DNA from: Shewanella woodyi ATCC 51908
GTDB taxonomy: Bacteria; Pseudomonadota; Gammaproteobacteria; Enterobacterales; Shewanellaceae
DNA length: 64,000 nt
NCBI RefSeq assembly: GCF_000019525.1
Contig: NC_010506.1
Location: forward strand, 5,394,001 to 5,458,000
Direction: 5' to 3'
Positions 35,815-45,913 of this stretch are shown here, piece by piece. How positions within the stretch are numbered: position 1 is the stretch's first letter; each line of letters opens with the position of its first letter. The notes beneath the pieces are model-generated. The model worked only from the letters and a program-made list of their open reading frames with translations. It was not told the DNA's origin and did not search any database. A program made the translations under genes and the position numbers.

Positions 35815-36393
35815 ATGAAATTTACCGCACTTACTCAGCCACTTTATGATCACCTTTATCGTGACATACACCAGTTTCGCTCTACATTCGATCTCCCCAG
35901 TGAAGATGAAGCTACATTGGATGATAAGGCTGACACCTTACATACCTCGCTGGCCATCGAAGAGCTAACTGAACTTGCCGAAGCTGATACTCGCATCGAG
36001 CAAGCCGATGCCATTGTGGACTCTGTTTATGTGCTTATGGGTCGTCTGGTTCACCTTGGTGCTTCACAGGTTAATGACCGCATTGAGATCAGTTATATCA
36101 TCGATCTTCTGCTAAATGTCGCTAAAAACCGCGAAATTGAGTTTATTACTTGTTGGGATGAAGTCCATTCAAGCAACATGAGCAAGGTCTGTCGCAATGA
36201 AAAGGAGCTCGCTGAAACGGTCGAGTTTTACGCTAAGCAAGGTGTTGAGATTGTTGGTAGCCAAAAAGGCGATTTCATCATTGCCAAGTGCGCCAAAGAT
36301 GTCGATATGGCTGGTAAAGTGGTTCGCCAAGGCAAGGTACTCAAGTCGGTCTATTACCGCCCAGCCGATCTGGCTAAGCTAGTGAAAGCTTAA
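35815..36393 (+). CDS. MazG/HisE-like nucleoside triphosphate pyrophosphohydrolase family protein
   Basis: 192 residues. The all-alpha pyrophosphohydrolase motif is visible as EELTELAEAD followed by EQADAIVDSVYV (acidic ExxE...ExxD metal-binding pattern, residues about 49-70). The C-terminal part (residues 105-190) is a helical extension seen in COG4696-type proteins. It probably hydrolyses a nucleotide to the monophosphate and pyrophosphate; the substrate is unknown. Confidence 0.75.
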   Translation: MKFTALTQPLYDHLYRDIHQFRSTFDLPSEDEATLDDKADTLHTSLAIEELTELAEADTRIEQADAIVDSVYVLMGRLVHLGASQVNDRIEISYIIDLLLNVAKNREIEFITCWDEVHSSNMSKVCRNEKELAETVEFYAKQGVEIVGSQKGDFIIAKCAKDVDMAGKVVRQGKVLKSVYYRPADLAKLVKA

Positions 36394-36421
36394 AGCTTCA
36401 ACCTTCAAGCTTCAAAAACAA

Positions 36422-36448
36422 AAAAGCACTTCGATTGAAGTGCTTTTT
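36422..36448. terminator. Bidirectional intrinsic terminator
   Basis: AAAAGCACTTC, GATT loop, GAAGTGCTTTT with A-tract and T-tract, between two convergent genes. Confidence 0.85.
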
Positions 36449-36478
36449 ATTAGTCTAAAGATAGCGACTTTTTTGAGT

Positions 36479-38524
36479 TTACTTACCACCAGGCTCAGCA
36501 AACTTAGTCATCCAATCTTCAACTTGGTTATACCAATAGATTGAATTATTTGGCTTCATAATCCAATGATTTTCATCGGGGAAGTAGATCATTCGAGATT
36601 CTACACCTCGTGTTTGCAAGGTACGAAATAGCTCAAAACCTTGGCCTACTGGAACGCGGTAATCCAGTTGGCCATGAACCACTAAGGTTGGAGTATTGAA
36701 GTTTTTAGCACCGTAGTGGGGAGAGATAGCATTGTAGAGCTCAGGCTTATCCCAATAGTTACCAAACCTAGTGCTGTGGACAGAGAAGTCCGCCGCCATT
36801 TGCGAGTACATGTTATAGACCGCAGCGTGAATAAACAGGGCATTAAATGGATGCTCTTGCCCCAAAATAATTGAAGTTAGGTAGCCACCATAACTTGCTC
36901 CGCCCGCCACTAGTCGCTCATCATCAATCCACTCTTTCTCGGTAAACCACTGCGTTGCCTTAAAGACATCTTCCAGTGATTTATTTTTCCAATCGGGATT
37001 TATACTGTCGGCAAACTCTTGGCCAAAGCTATTTGAGCCATGGAAGTTAGGCCAAGCTGTAACATAGCCCCAAGAAGCAAATGTTTGGGCATTCCAACGG
37101 AAGTGGAAACCATCAGAGATAGCGCTATGTGGCCCTCCATGGATCAACATCATCAAGGGATACTTTTTGCTAGAATCAAATCCTGGCGGATAATGAACCC
37201 ACATCTGTATATCTTGGTCGTTGTAGCCTTTATAAGTTACTGACTCATAAGTTCCCATATCGACATCGGCAAGAATATCGTCATTGAAGCTATCCAAACG
37301 TGTGGTTTTACCATTTTTAGGATTGATTTTAACCACTCTAGCTGGGTAGAGGAAGCTATCATTAGACGCGATTAATGTGCCGTCTTTTGCAATTGAAAGC
37401 CTGCCAAAATTGGTCTGCTGAGTAATGGCTCTTACCTTGCCGTTTTTGCCATTGATATGGAAAATTCGACGAGTAGCAGCATCATCGATTGCCGCATAAA
37501 AACCTTTGCTATCTGCTGTCCAGCTAAAGCGAGCTACCGAGCGGTCCCAATCGGCGGTAATATTTCGCTCTGTGCGCTTTTTTACATCAAGCAAGATCAG
37601 GTTGGCTGTATCGGCATAAAATCCATGAATAAGCTGACGGGTAAAAGCTAAGGTTTTACCATCTGGGCTGAAGGTTGGATTCGTATCTGGAGCGTTATTT
37701 TTTGCCGTTACATTTTCCGCCTTATCACTGCCTATCTTAGCCAAAAAGATATCAATTTTTGGATCGACTCGATTGTCCCAACCATTGCTGTTAAAGGCGA
37801 TAAAGCGCTCATCAGGCGAAATATCATAGTTCGCAGCACTTTGGGATGAACGAGGCAGTTGCTTGTTCATCGCTTGTGTCACTGCTTCAACCTCGCCCCC
37901 TTTAGCGGGAATACGAAAAACATGAGCTTGACGATCCTCCTCTATCCAATGGTCAAAGCTCGAATAGGGTAGTGCATTCCACTGACGGGCAGACACTTTA
38001 TCCTTTTTATTCGCCGTTAACTGTTCAGCCATCTCAGGCCATGTTTTATCTGGGAAAACACGGCTAATAAAGTAAACATGTTCACCTACCCACTTCACCC
38101 CTTTGACCCCACCAGGGACATCTGTGAGTCGCTGAGCTTCACCAGCTCTATCCATAGGTAATAGGTATATCTGCCCATCCTCATCTTCATCACGCTTACT
38201 CACAAATGCGAGCACCTTGCTGTCAGGGGAGAACACTGGCTCACTCACCCGCAATCCTTTGGCAGTCAAAGGACGCTGACTAGAGCCATCTTTAGCAAAC
38301 AACCATAGCTGTGTTGCGCCTTTATCTTCAGGAACATCATATTGAGTGACAGGGGCAATAATGAACTCACCATTGGATGAAATTGTGGGGCTTGCGATGC
38401 GATTTAGCTGCCACAATAGCTCAACAGACAGTCGTTTATCATCCACAGGCTTTGCCTGCTCTGCATATACAGGTGCCAGCGGCATCAAGATAATACAAAG
38501 CAGTAACAGTCCGACTTTCTTCAC
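36479..38524 (-). CDS. S9 family prolyl oligopeptidase (acylaminoacyl-peptidase type), exported
   Basis: 681 residues with a signal peptide (to YAE). A WD40/TolB-like propeller (about 30-400, repeats such as EPVFSPDSKVLAFVSKR) precedes a hydrolase domain with GGASYGGY (Ser544), DYRVP (Asp) and DENHWI (His). It would act on short peptides in the periplasm. It differs from the lipoprotein S9 enzyme at 25.5 kb, so the region encodes two such peptidases. Confidence 0.87.
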   Translation of the reverse strand: MKKVGLLLLCIILMPLAPVYAEQAKPVDDKRLSVELLWQLNRIASPTISSNGEFIIAPVTQYDVPEDKGATQLWLFAKDGSSQRPLTAKGLRVSEPVFSPDSKVLAFVSKRDEDEDGQIYLLPMDRAGEAQRLTDVPGGVKGVKWVGEHVYFISRVFPDKTWPEMAEQLTANKKDKVSARQWNALPYSSFDHWIEEDRQAHVFRIPAKGGEVEAVTQAMNKQLPRSSQSAANYDISPDERFIAFNSNGWDNRVDPKIDIFLAKIGSDKAENVTAKNNAPDTNPTFSPDGKTLAFTRQLIHGFYADTANLILLDVKKRTERNITADWDRSVARFSWTADSKGFYAAIDDAATRRIFHINGKNGKVRAITQQTNFGRLSIAKDGTLIASNDSFLYPARVVKINPKNGKTTRLDSFNDDILADVDMGTYESVTYKGYNDQDIQMWVHYPPGFDSSKKYPLMMLIHGGPHSAISDGFHFRWNAQTFASWGYVTAWPNFHGSNSFGQEFADSINPDWKNKSLEDVFKATQWFTEKEWIDDERLVAGGASYGGYLTSIILGQEHPFNALFIHAAVYNMYSQMAADFSVHSTRFGNYWDKPELYNAISPHYGAKNFNTPTLVVHGQLDYRVPVGQGFELFRTLQTRGVESRMIYFPDENHWIMKPNNSIYWYNQVEDWMTKFAEPGGK

Positions 38525-38782
38525 GGGTCTTCTCCTTGATTAGATTATTTTTTTTATTCTTGTCAGCACAGGAAGTCAATGTAACCAATGGCAGGTATTT
38601 ATCGGACCAACATAGACTGAACGAGAGGCGTGATAACTCTAACATATCAACGTTGGCTATCGTCATGCATAACAATTAAATGAAACTTAACGGGAGGGAT
38701 AAAAGAGATATGACTCACAATATAATGCCCACCAAACAGTATGGCAGGCATTAACCTTTAAGATAAAAAACTATCAATCAAG

Positions 38783-39862
38783 TTATAAACAGCCGTAGCT
38801 ATTACAGAGTACTCTAAAGTTATTACTGGTGAATCTTGGCCCCACAAAACTCTGACCAAAAGTCCCCTTTTTGGAGGGGCCACTGACCACAGAGTTAGCC
38901 TGATTACCACCTGACACATATGGAGTGAACTTTCTTAACCAAGGGCCGCCACTTGCGCCATAGGTCATATTACAACCCATACCAATGGCATCAGTATCGT
39001 CTTTAAAGGATTCAGCAGCACAAGTATTACTGTATTGACCTGAACCTAAATTCCCAGGATAACCAAATGAGAATAGACTTTGCTCAAATGACTGACCATA
39101 GGCATATCCCAAATTACCCACCATGCCATTTGGATTACCACTTAATCGGACTAGTGCTAGATCATATTGACGGCTACCGACATTAATCCAATTAGTAAGA
39201 ACAATCGCACTGGTCCAGTTATACTGGCCGTACGGCTTGTTACCGTACCTCTCAGCAGGCGCAAATACTAAGTTTGAATGCCAGCCACTTCCACGACTAT
39301 AGACACAGTGAGCAGCAGTAAGCAGTACATTGTTTTTCAGCATAGATGCACTGCAATAGCTGCTACCACCACTCGGTTTATTGAAATAAAGTTTTCCCAT
39401 GGTTCGCCAAGGGTGATATTTCCAAGACTGGGAATATTTATTGGCAGGGTAACCGGTATACAGATCGGGCTTAGCGGCAGATTTGGCATCATAATCACTG
39501 CTGGAGTACTCCTCGGTGATCACCATCTCCTCCATCGCTTTCCAAGCTTCAGGATAGAGAGCTTTAGCATCATCATTGGCTCCAAAAGGTGCCAATTGAC
39601 TATCAGCGGAGCCTGAACCACCAGAGATTATCTCCTCTTGTTCACCCTTTGAGACAACATATTCTGGCCACTCCATTGGTGTGGCTTGATCCATTTTTAA
39701 CTGCTTATCAATTAAAGCTGCAACATTTTTCGGTGCCGACTTCTCCTTTACTTCTGATATTTTTATTAGGGATGTATCTGCATTTGCTATTCCAGAACCG
39801 AAAAGCAAAGACATATATATTCCCATACAACTACAGACTATAACTTTATGATTGATTTCCAT
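38783..39862 (-). CDS. Exported trypsin-like serine protease (V8/glutamyl endopeptidase type)
   Basis: 359 residues: signal peptide, a propeptide-like acidic region (about 30-150), then a chymotrypsin-fold domain with LTAAHCVYS (His185), YDLALVRL (Asp234) and YGASGGPW (Ser304). Cysteine pairs (e.g. SSYCSAS with AAHC) suggest disulfides. Probably secreted to degrade extracellular protein. Confidence 0.83.
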   Translation of the reverse strand: MEINHKVIVCSCMGIYMSLLFGSGIANADTSLIKISEVKEKSAPKNVAALIDKQLKMDQATPMEWPEYVVSKGEQEEIISGGSGSADSQLAPFGANDDAKALYPEAWKAMEEMVITEEYSSSDYDAKSAAKPDLYTGYPANKYSQSWKYHPWRTMGKLYFNKPSGGSSYCSASMLKNNVLLTAAHCVYSRGSGWHSNLVFAPAERYGNKPYGQYNWTSAIVLTNWINVGSRQYDLALVRLSGNPNGMVGNLGYAYGQSFEQSLFSFGYPGNLGSGQYSNTCAAESFKDDTDAIGMGCNMTYGASGGPWLRKFTPYVSGGNQANSVVSGPSKKGTFGQSFVGPRFTSNNFRVLCNSYGCL

Positions 39863-40422
39863 AACTAGCTTCCTTCTAAGTTAATAAATAATCAATTGCA
39901 TATCCTTTTGCTTGGTCATACATCCATGACATAAGCTATTTAAACTATTTTTCAGAGGGTTATAACCACTAGTACCTTATATTATTTGAATTATAACCAA
40001 AGCTAAGGTGAAACCACCCAATAACAATGACTTAAATTGATAAGTAATTTATCCTGTATTACTATTAACATAAGCCTACAACTAAAGTTGTTACTAAGAA
40101 GTATCTTGCAACAGTTTAATAAAACATAAAAACAGAAGAAAACACATAATATAAAAGTTACTGAATAATTATTTCATTAATACCTAATAACTTGCTACAA
40201 ACAAAATAAAATACAAATAAAAACATAAAACTAAATAACGACAGTCAAATGTATTATCATTTAATACTAAAAGATAAATTAAAGTATTACCTATATTTGT
40301 TAGGTTAAAAATGAATATTTCATTCAATCTATTTACACTCATTAACAAATAGGCCAAATCGAAAAATATTGGTGAAGGCAGTGCCTCCACCAACCAAAAG
40401 CTAAACCCTCACACTAGGAACT
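39863..40422. other. AT-rich intergenic region
   Basis: About 560 bp with no convincing gene; an open frame at 40184-40393 is compositionally driven. The only clear structure is the terminator at 40369-40393. Confidence 0.5.
40369..40393 (-). terminator. Terminator of the choloylglycine-hydrolase-like gene
   Basis: TTGGTGaAGGCA pairs with TGCCTcCACCAA; a T-rich ATATTTTTC follows on the minus strand. It lies 30 bp after the stop codon. Confidence 0.75.
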
Positions 40423-41487
40423 TTAATAAGCTAGAGGATCATGACAGTTCACTAATTCACCTTCAAGATCGCCTGCCAACCTCCAATTTTTCACTTTGTT
40501 ATCGATAACTTGAACAAGCTCAACGCGCTTACAATCTTTGATATTCTTATGGATAGTTAACCACACTGGCGTCAATGTCAGTTGGTTGATGAAGTAATAG
40601 GTTTTATTAATAGAGTTAGCAAGGTTACTCCAACGAGTACTAGTGCCATGTTCACTATGATGTGAATTAAACCCAACAGGTGTGGTACATGTCCCCAACA
40701 TGGTCCGAGTTTGCGCTAGCGCCTCATCTTCAGAAGCGGCAGAGTCTGTCATTGCTAGGTAGTAGGAAGCTCTCTCAAAATTTTGAGTCGATGTCACACC
40801 ACCTGGGGCTAAATTGACAGGGGTTTTAATTTTCGGCTCTGTCTTCCCCCACATGTACTGCCAGTAATAATCGAGTTTTAGTTGAGTGTCATAATCTGGT
40901 TGATTCGTTACCACCCGATAGGTGCTATCACTATGAATAATCAGCTTCCCCTCTCTAATCTCTAGGATCGCTGAGTTACCAGCACTATCAGAAAGAGACA
41001 GATGTAATTTCGCTTCTCTAGCCGTTTCTGCACCATCAGGTACAACGCCGCTAATCAGTAAAATATGACTGTTTCGATAGTATTCCAGAGCGCAATTGAC
41101 ATTGGCGAAGCTGTCTAAAGTGAACTGCGCCCAGCGAAGTACGCTTAACCTAGGGGTCGAGTCTTGATGGTGCAATGCTTCATCAGCAAAGCTTGAGTCA
41201 GAATCAAACAGAGCATTTACTACCAGACCCTCACTATTCATCCCATCTGCGCTACCTAGCCCTATGTGATCATCTCCCATCACTGAAGCCACGCTGCTGT
41301 AGGCCGAGGTCCACTCTAAGCTCGCCTGTTCATTAGTGAGTTCATCTCGTTCCTGTTTCGACAAGCCAAATTTAGTTTCGCCTTTAGGAAATTGGTATAG
41401 ATACACATTTATCGGACGTGACCAATCCATATTACGTGCCGTGATAGGAAAATTAGGATTTAAACTGTTTAAAATGCGGGTACACAC
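40423..41487 (-). CDS. Choloylglycine hydrolase / penicillin V acylase family Ntn-hydrolase
   Basis: 354 residues starting MCTRI, so after removal of Met the catalytic nucleophile is Cys2. Other family landmarks are ARNMDW (near residue 17), MNSEGLVVNAL (near 82), VVTNQPDYD (near 190) and FERASYYLA (near 234). These enzymes cleave amide bonds in bile salts, penicillin V or N-acyl homoserine lactones. Without a signal peptide it would be cytoplasmic or processed differently. In a marine bacterium acyl-homoserine lactones are a plausible substrate, but this is inference. Confidence 0.8.
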   Translation of the reverse strand: MCTRILNSLNPNFPITARNMDWSRPINVYLYQFPKGETKFGLSKQERDELTNEQASLEWTSAYSSVASVMGDDHIGLGSADGMNSEGLVVNALFDSDSSFADEALHHQDSTPRLSVLRWAQFTLDSFANVNCALEYYRNSHILLISGVVPDGAETAREAKLHLSLSDSAGNSAILEIREGKLIIHSDSTYRVVTNQPDYDTQLKLDYYWQYMWGKTEPKIKTPVNLAPGGVTSTQNFERASYYLAMTDSAASEDEALAQTRTMLGTCTTPVGFNSHHSEHGTSTRWSNLANSINKTYYFINQLTLTPVWLTIHKNIKDCKRVELVQVIDNKVKNWRLAGDLEGELVNCHDPLAY

Positions 41488-41589
41488 AAGACAACTCCTT
41501 TTGTAATGGAAGTAATGGATTACTTATCAGTTAAAAACAACTAGACTAGGATTTAACATAGCAGCAACAAGGAGCGTAAAGCTATTACT

Positions 41590-42639
41590 TTGAATACCTT
41601 AGACTTAAATAGTACTCATAGATTAAGAGCTAGAGTACTAATGGGCATGTGTGGAACCCTGATGATTTTGGGTTTGTGTCTGGGCATTTTCAATTTTGGT
41701 AGGCCTGAAGTACGGTTATATGCCTCACTGCAGATAGTTTACGCACTCTTTTCTGGTTATCTGTTTATTCTCGCAATGAAGAATCGCCATACTCTATGGC
41801 AAACTCACCTCTATTCATACTCACTGGCCTTCCTGGTGCTACTCGGGATCTATCTTGCAAAATTAGAGAGCTTTCTGCTGGCTTGGGCTTTCACGCTACC
41901 AATTATTTTCTATTTGCTGCTAGGACGAAAAGCAGGAAAGTTAATCACCTTAACCATGATGCTCAGTATCATGGTGATTATCTACCCTAAGCTGCCGAGC
42001 TTTCGCCCAGTAATGACAAACTTTGCCTTTAGCTATCTGCTTATCTGGGCCATATCACATATCTATGAATCTAATAGAGAATCAGCCGAATTAGCCCTGC
42101 ATAAGCTGGCATTAACAGATCCTTTAACCGGAACAAACAATCGTTTATCACTACAAGAAAGGTTTAATCAATCGACACAGGTTAGTGAGCATAAACCATT
42201 AACGCTTCTGCTATTGGATGTTGATCACTTCAAGCAAGTTAATGATAACTTCGGTCACGTGGCCGGCGATGACGTACTCAAATCGATCGCTAACTTATTG
42301 ACTAAATATACCGATGATCTTGATCTATTCAGAATTGGTGGAGAGGAGTTCTGCATCTTCCTTCACAACAGCTCTACCCAAGAATCCCTAACGTTGGCCC
42401 AGACGTTAAGAGCTAACGTAGAGAGAGAAACTTTCGTTAGCCAAGGGCTTAAAATCCAAGCAACTATTAGCATAGGGGTCACACTCTTCAAAGAGGATAT
42501 GCAGCTGTGCGATCTACTTCGAAGTGCAGATGAGCAACTCTATAGGGCTAAACTGAGCGGAAGAAACAGGGTCATGCATAATCTCGTACCCGCTATAGAA
42601 GAGGAGGTCATGGCACAAACCGCTCCTCTGGTCACATGA
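41590..42639 (+). CDS. Membrane diguanylate cyclase
   Basis: About 349 residues: six hydrophobic segments (about 15-160) and a GGDEF domain with LTDPLTGTNNRL and active site RIGGEEF (about 248-254), expected to make cyclic di-GMP. No RxxD inhibitory site precedes the GGEEF, so product inhibition may be lacking. The start is uncertain: TTG at 41590 is 15 bases after AGGAG. Confidence 0.85.
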   Translation: MNTLDLNSTHRLRARVLMGMCGTLMILGLCLGIFNFGRPEVRLYASLQIVYALFSGYLFILAMKNRHTLWQTHLYSYSLAFLVLLGIYLAKLESFLLAWAFTLPIIFYLLLGRKAGKLITLTMMLSIMVIIYPKLPSFRPVMTNFAFSYLLIWAISHIYESNRESAELALHKLALTDPLTGTNNRLSLQERFNQSTQVSEHKPLTLLLLDVDHFKQVNDNFGHVAGDDVLKSIANLLTKYTDDLDLFRIGGEEFCIFLHNSSTQESLTLAQTLRANVERETFVSQGLKIQATISIGVTLFKEDMQLCDLLRSADEQLYRAKLSGRNRVMHNLVPAIEEEVMAQTAPLVT

Positions 42640-42974
42640 TATTCTGTTACTAACAGGTTTATCGGTTAATAATCTATTTGCTAACCAGTGCAACTCTAGA
42701 GGGCTAAATATCTCGCCAGCTAGTTATGCACCAGTCCGAGAGATTGGTTTGCTCTCAATTTTGGCTACACCGCCCTAAAGCGTCATTATTTAAACTTAAA
42801 TATCCACTCTGGCGCCTCAAGATCACCTTGAGGCTCTATTCTCTATCTTCTCTTCGCACCGCAAAAACCATGCTAATAACATGGGCAATAACTAAGCTTA
42901 AAGTTCAGGTATATTTTCAGTTAAAAACTTTTTCAGTTAAAAAATAATACCAATCAGTATAAAGATTTGATCGC
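42640..42974. other. Intergenic region
   Basis: About 335 bp with no credible gene. A hairpin (GCCTCAAG, 5-base loop, CTTGAGGC, 42814-42834) followed by a pyrimidine-rich stretch may terminate the diguanylate cyclase transcript. Confidence 0.45.
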
Positions 42975-43673
42975 TCAGCGAATAAAACGTTCGACTAAAC
43001 CCGCAAACACGCCTTTAGCATCATCCGCTATTACATCTCCATGGGTCACAATAATTTTATCGAAATCCCACCGCTGAATATTCTTGATAAAGACTGAGAA
43101 AGCTGACTTATCTTTAATGGTGAAACCTAACTTAAGTGGTGGCGCAACACAGGCTCCCTTAAAGCCTAAAGGCCTAAATACGCAGCGGGTCATCACTCCA
43201 GCAAAGCCTGAGGGTATCTCATCACTGTGGTTTTGAATGAGATCGGTCACGATTAAGGATCGGCTAGGTTTATGAAAAAAGACCGATTCATTGAACAGCT
43301 CAACATTGGGCATAAATTCACGTTCAAAATCATCACACCAGATATTTTCAAAGTGCTTTTCAAGCACCATATAATTATCCAGCTTCACTTTGTTAGGGAT
43401 CCCTCCACTGACATATAGCTCAGCCTCAGGATAAGCGGTTTGCCAAGCAGACAACCAGGTATTATGCCCATTAGCGGCTCCGACGATAAACGTCACCTTG
43501 CCCAGCTCATCTATCTCAGCTTGTAACTCAGGATTAGGTTTTGTTGGCGAATGTATCCAAAGACCTCCACAACTCAGCTTTACAATGGTCATACGTAACC
43601 TAAGCTGGATCCCACCTAATGGCATACTATCTTCATGTGCCCATATATTTTCACCTAGCTGCACTAATGACAT
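42975..43673 (-). CDS. DUF4336 protein (metallo-beta-lactamase-like fold, no known function)
   Basis: 232 residues, cytoplasmic. Begins LVQLGENIWAHEDSMPLGGIQLRLRMTIVKL with GGLWIHSPTKP, matching DUF4336 proteins that resemble metallo-beta-lactamases but lack the full HxHxDH metal motif (only GAANGHNTWL here). Function unknown. Confidence 0.7.
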   Translation of the reverse strand: MSLVQLGENIWAHEDSMPLGGIQLRLRMTIVKLSCGGLWIHSPTKPNPELQAEIDELGKVTFIVGAANGHNTWLSAWQTAYPEAELYVSGGIPNKVKLDNYMVLEKHFENIWCDDFEREFMPNVELFNESVFFHKPSRSLIVTDLIQNHSDEIPSGFAGVMTRCVFRPLGFKGACVAPPLKLGFTIKDKSAFSVFIKNIQRWDFDKIIVTHGDVIADDAKGVFAGLVERFIR

Positions 43674-43771
43674 ATTAACCCTTAGTTTTAACGTGACGTA
43701 ACGACTAACCTACCTAGAGATTCAATTAAAGAACAGAGATTAATGCTAAACAGCCATGAACAGTGTTTGTA

Positions 43772-44656
43772 TTATTTACCTTCGGTTTGTAATAACCAAT
43801 ACAAGCCCTGAATTGCACTACTCGGGAATGCGGTTTGGTGATTAGCCTCATCAAATACGACTAATTTAAGTTGCTCAGGACTCACCATTAACGGTGATAG
43901 CTGTTTAATAAACTGCTTAGCATCTCCCGTCATATCAAAGTTAGACTCCCCTTTGCCACTATTGGTTTCCAACTCTCCAATACCGATGAAGATACGACTA
44001 TTTATCGATATCTCTCGCTGGTTTACGGCGCTGAGATGTTTGAAAATAAGCCCTTTATCCCACCAAAAAGAGGGACTACCCAGCACATAACCACTAAATA
44101 ATTCGGGATGGTGAAGTAAGAAATAACTACCAAATAGCCCTCCAAGCGAGTTCCCAACATAGAGTCGTTGAGTCGCTTCGGCACGATAGCGTTTCTCTAC
44201 AAGTGGGATCACCTTACCAGCAATAAACTCACTATGACGCTCAGCCCCACCAGTCACTTTCTTCCAGCTTGTATCGACACTGATGGTGTAGTCCCTCACT
44301 CGACTTCTATCTCCTCTAAGCCCTTTCTCCCAAGATATCCCAACAATAATTGCTTGCTCAATGCTGTTAATATTCATCGGATAGCGAGTTGCTCCAGAGA
44401 CAACCTGAAAAGTGTACATAGCATCAGTAAGGTAGATCACTGGGTACTTTCTAAGTTGATTCTTTTGCTGGTGATAACCCTTAGGTAGCTTGATATACAG
44501 CTCATAGGAGCGTTCGCCATCGCTAATTTTCACCGTTTCAGTTCTGGGAATAGTGAAGCCTTGAGGCTGTTGCAGAGTGCTTTTCTCATTAGCAAAGAGA
44601 GGAGATACACTCAGGCTACTGGCTAATAGGAAACTTAAAAATAACCAATTTTTCAT
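43772..44656 (-). CDS. Exported esterase of the IroE/Fes-like alpha/beta hydrolase family
   Basis: 294 residues with a signal peptide (to LFA). The nucleophile elbow is GNSLGGLFGSYF (Ser, near residue 168), with His in DEANHQTAFPSSA near the end. Relatives hydrolyse esters such as siderophore linkages; no siderophore genes are nearby, so the substrate is open. It begins 2 bp after the membrane protein gene and is probably co-transcribed. Confidence 0.8.
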   Translation of the reverse strand: MKNWLFLSFLLASSLSVSPLFANEKSTLQQPQGFTIPRTETVKISDGERSYELYIKLPKGYHQQKNQLRKYPVIYLTDAMYTFQVVSGATRYPMNINSIEQAIIVGISWEKGLRGDRSRVRDYTISVDTSWKKVTGGAERHSEFIAGKVIPLVEKRYRAEATQRLYVGNSLGGLFGSYFLLHHPELFSGYVLGSPSFWWDKGLIFKHLSAVNQREISINSRIFIGIGELETNSGKGESNFDMTGDAKQFIKQLSPLMVSPEQLKLVVFDEANHQTAFPSSAIQGLYWLLQTEGK

Positions 44657-44658
44657 GT

Positions 44659-45762
44659 TTAAGAACCTGAACTAAGCTCTGCCGATATTGCTGGGCTATC
44701 GCAAGTTTGGAGCTCCTGTGTCGTTGCGCCATCGGTCGGTAGAGGCACGCCTGACTGATTGGCTATATATTGCTGGAAATATTCAACCAATGCTTGAGGA
44801 TCTACAAGGTGCATATCGATGCTATCGACCTGCTCAGTAAGCTGGCCTAAACCGCCAAAATAGGTCTGTGGTTGCTTAAAGTTCAACTTGATATTGCTGC
44901 TAGCGCCGTAGCCAAAATGCAGCCCCTCTTTATTCTCCTTCCTAGAGTACTCACCGATTTCAATATCAGCGATGTCGGTTAATTTAATCGACATAAAGCC
45001 CCATACACTATTGTTAATAATTAGATTCTCGTGCTGGCAGTAGAGTGAATAGTGTCTGGAGAGCCTATAGTTTGCCGTTACCATCACTAGGCTATAGCTA
45101 ATAATACTGGCGACTATAATAGCGGCTAGCTGACTCCAAGGCTCAATAACAAAATAAGCTAGCGATGCGGTAGCCAGAGTCCCTAAAATTAGCAGGAACC
45201 AACACCACAGAGAGCTCGAACGTAGCTTTAGAGACGTGATGGCTGGGATATGGTTGCGTGATAGGTAAGGGATGGCGTAATACCAGCTCGCAGGCTCCGA
45301 GGCCATAACTAATGCCAGAGAACGTTTCTTATCATCTTGCTCTTGAAAGGTCTCTAAAATATGGACCCTAGGATCGCCAGACAGGTTTCGCGCTTGCCAT
45401 AACCCCTTTACGATACTCACCATCAAGAACAACTGAATAGCCAATAACACAGCAATAATCGGGTAACGTAGCCAGGCAATAAACTCAAAATAGCCCGCGA
45501 TTTCAGCAGGGAAACTCAGCCTTGCGATTAAACTACTCAGGCTAAATATGAGCAACATCTTCCAAAGCTTCTGCTCACCAACTTTAATGATACAAAACCA
45601 ATAACTGAGTGGCAGCAAGATAAAATAGAGTACTGAAAAGCCAATAACCAGCCTCAGATTCAGATCGCCATCTAAGCTCTCAGGCAGAAACTGAAAGCCG
45701 AGGGAGTAACTCACTATGGCGCTGATTAGAAAGATAAGTCTGAACTTTACGCTACGCCTCAT
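44659..45762 (-). CDS. Multi-spanning membrane protein of unknown function
   Basis: 367 residues with about six hydrophobic segments in two groups (residues about 8-125 and 185-230), followed by a soluble C-terminal region with VDPQALVEYFQQYIANQSG. No family recognised. It is directly upstream of the exported esterase gene in the same direction. Confidence 0.65.
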   Translation of the reverse strand: MRRSVKFRLIFLISAIVSYSLGFQFLPESLDGDLNLRLVIGFSVLYFILLPLSYWFCIIKVGEQKLWKMLLIFSLSSLIARLSFPAEIAGYFEFIAWLRYPIIAVLLAIQLFLMVSIVKGLWQARNLSGDPRVHILETFQEQDDKKRSLALVMASEPASWYYAIPYLSRNHIPAITSLKLRSSSLWCWFLLILGTLATASLAYFVIEPWSQLAAIIVASIISYSLVMVTANYRLSRHYSLYCQHENLIINNSVWGFMSIKLTDIADIEIGEYSRKENKEGLHFGYGASSNIKLNFKQPQTYFGGLGQLTEQVDSIDMHLVDPQALVEYFQQYIANQSGVPLPTDGATTQELQTCDSPAISAELSSGS

Positions 45763-45866
45763 AAAGGCTCCTTGCGAATAGATGTTGACGCTATGTTACA
45801 TGAATTACACTAGCTAGGCATATATCCCCAAGCGACTTGGAAATTCAGGTAAAGGAAGAAGAGAGG

Positions 45867-45898
45867 AAGGACATTGAGCAAACTAGCTCAATGTCCTT
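45867..45898 (-). terminator. 13-bp hairpin after ubiA
   Basis: AAGGACATTGAGC, 6-base loop, GCTCAATGTCCTT, 15 bases beyond the ubiA stop. The T-run on the minus strand is interrupted (TTCCTCTCTTCTTCC). Confidence 0.6.
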
Positions 45899-45913
45899 AA
45901 ACAGGGCTAAAGG

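Noticed and set aside
40184..40393. Minus-strand hydrophobic open frame
   Set aside because: AT-driven composition, ends within a terminator hairpin, no ribosome site.
42726..42947. Plus-strand open frame of 73 codons
   Set aside because: Contains a hairpin, no family resemblance, lies in the trailer of the diguanylate cyclase gene.
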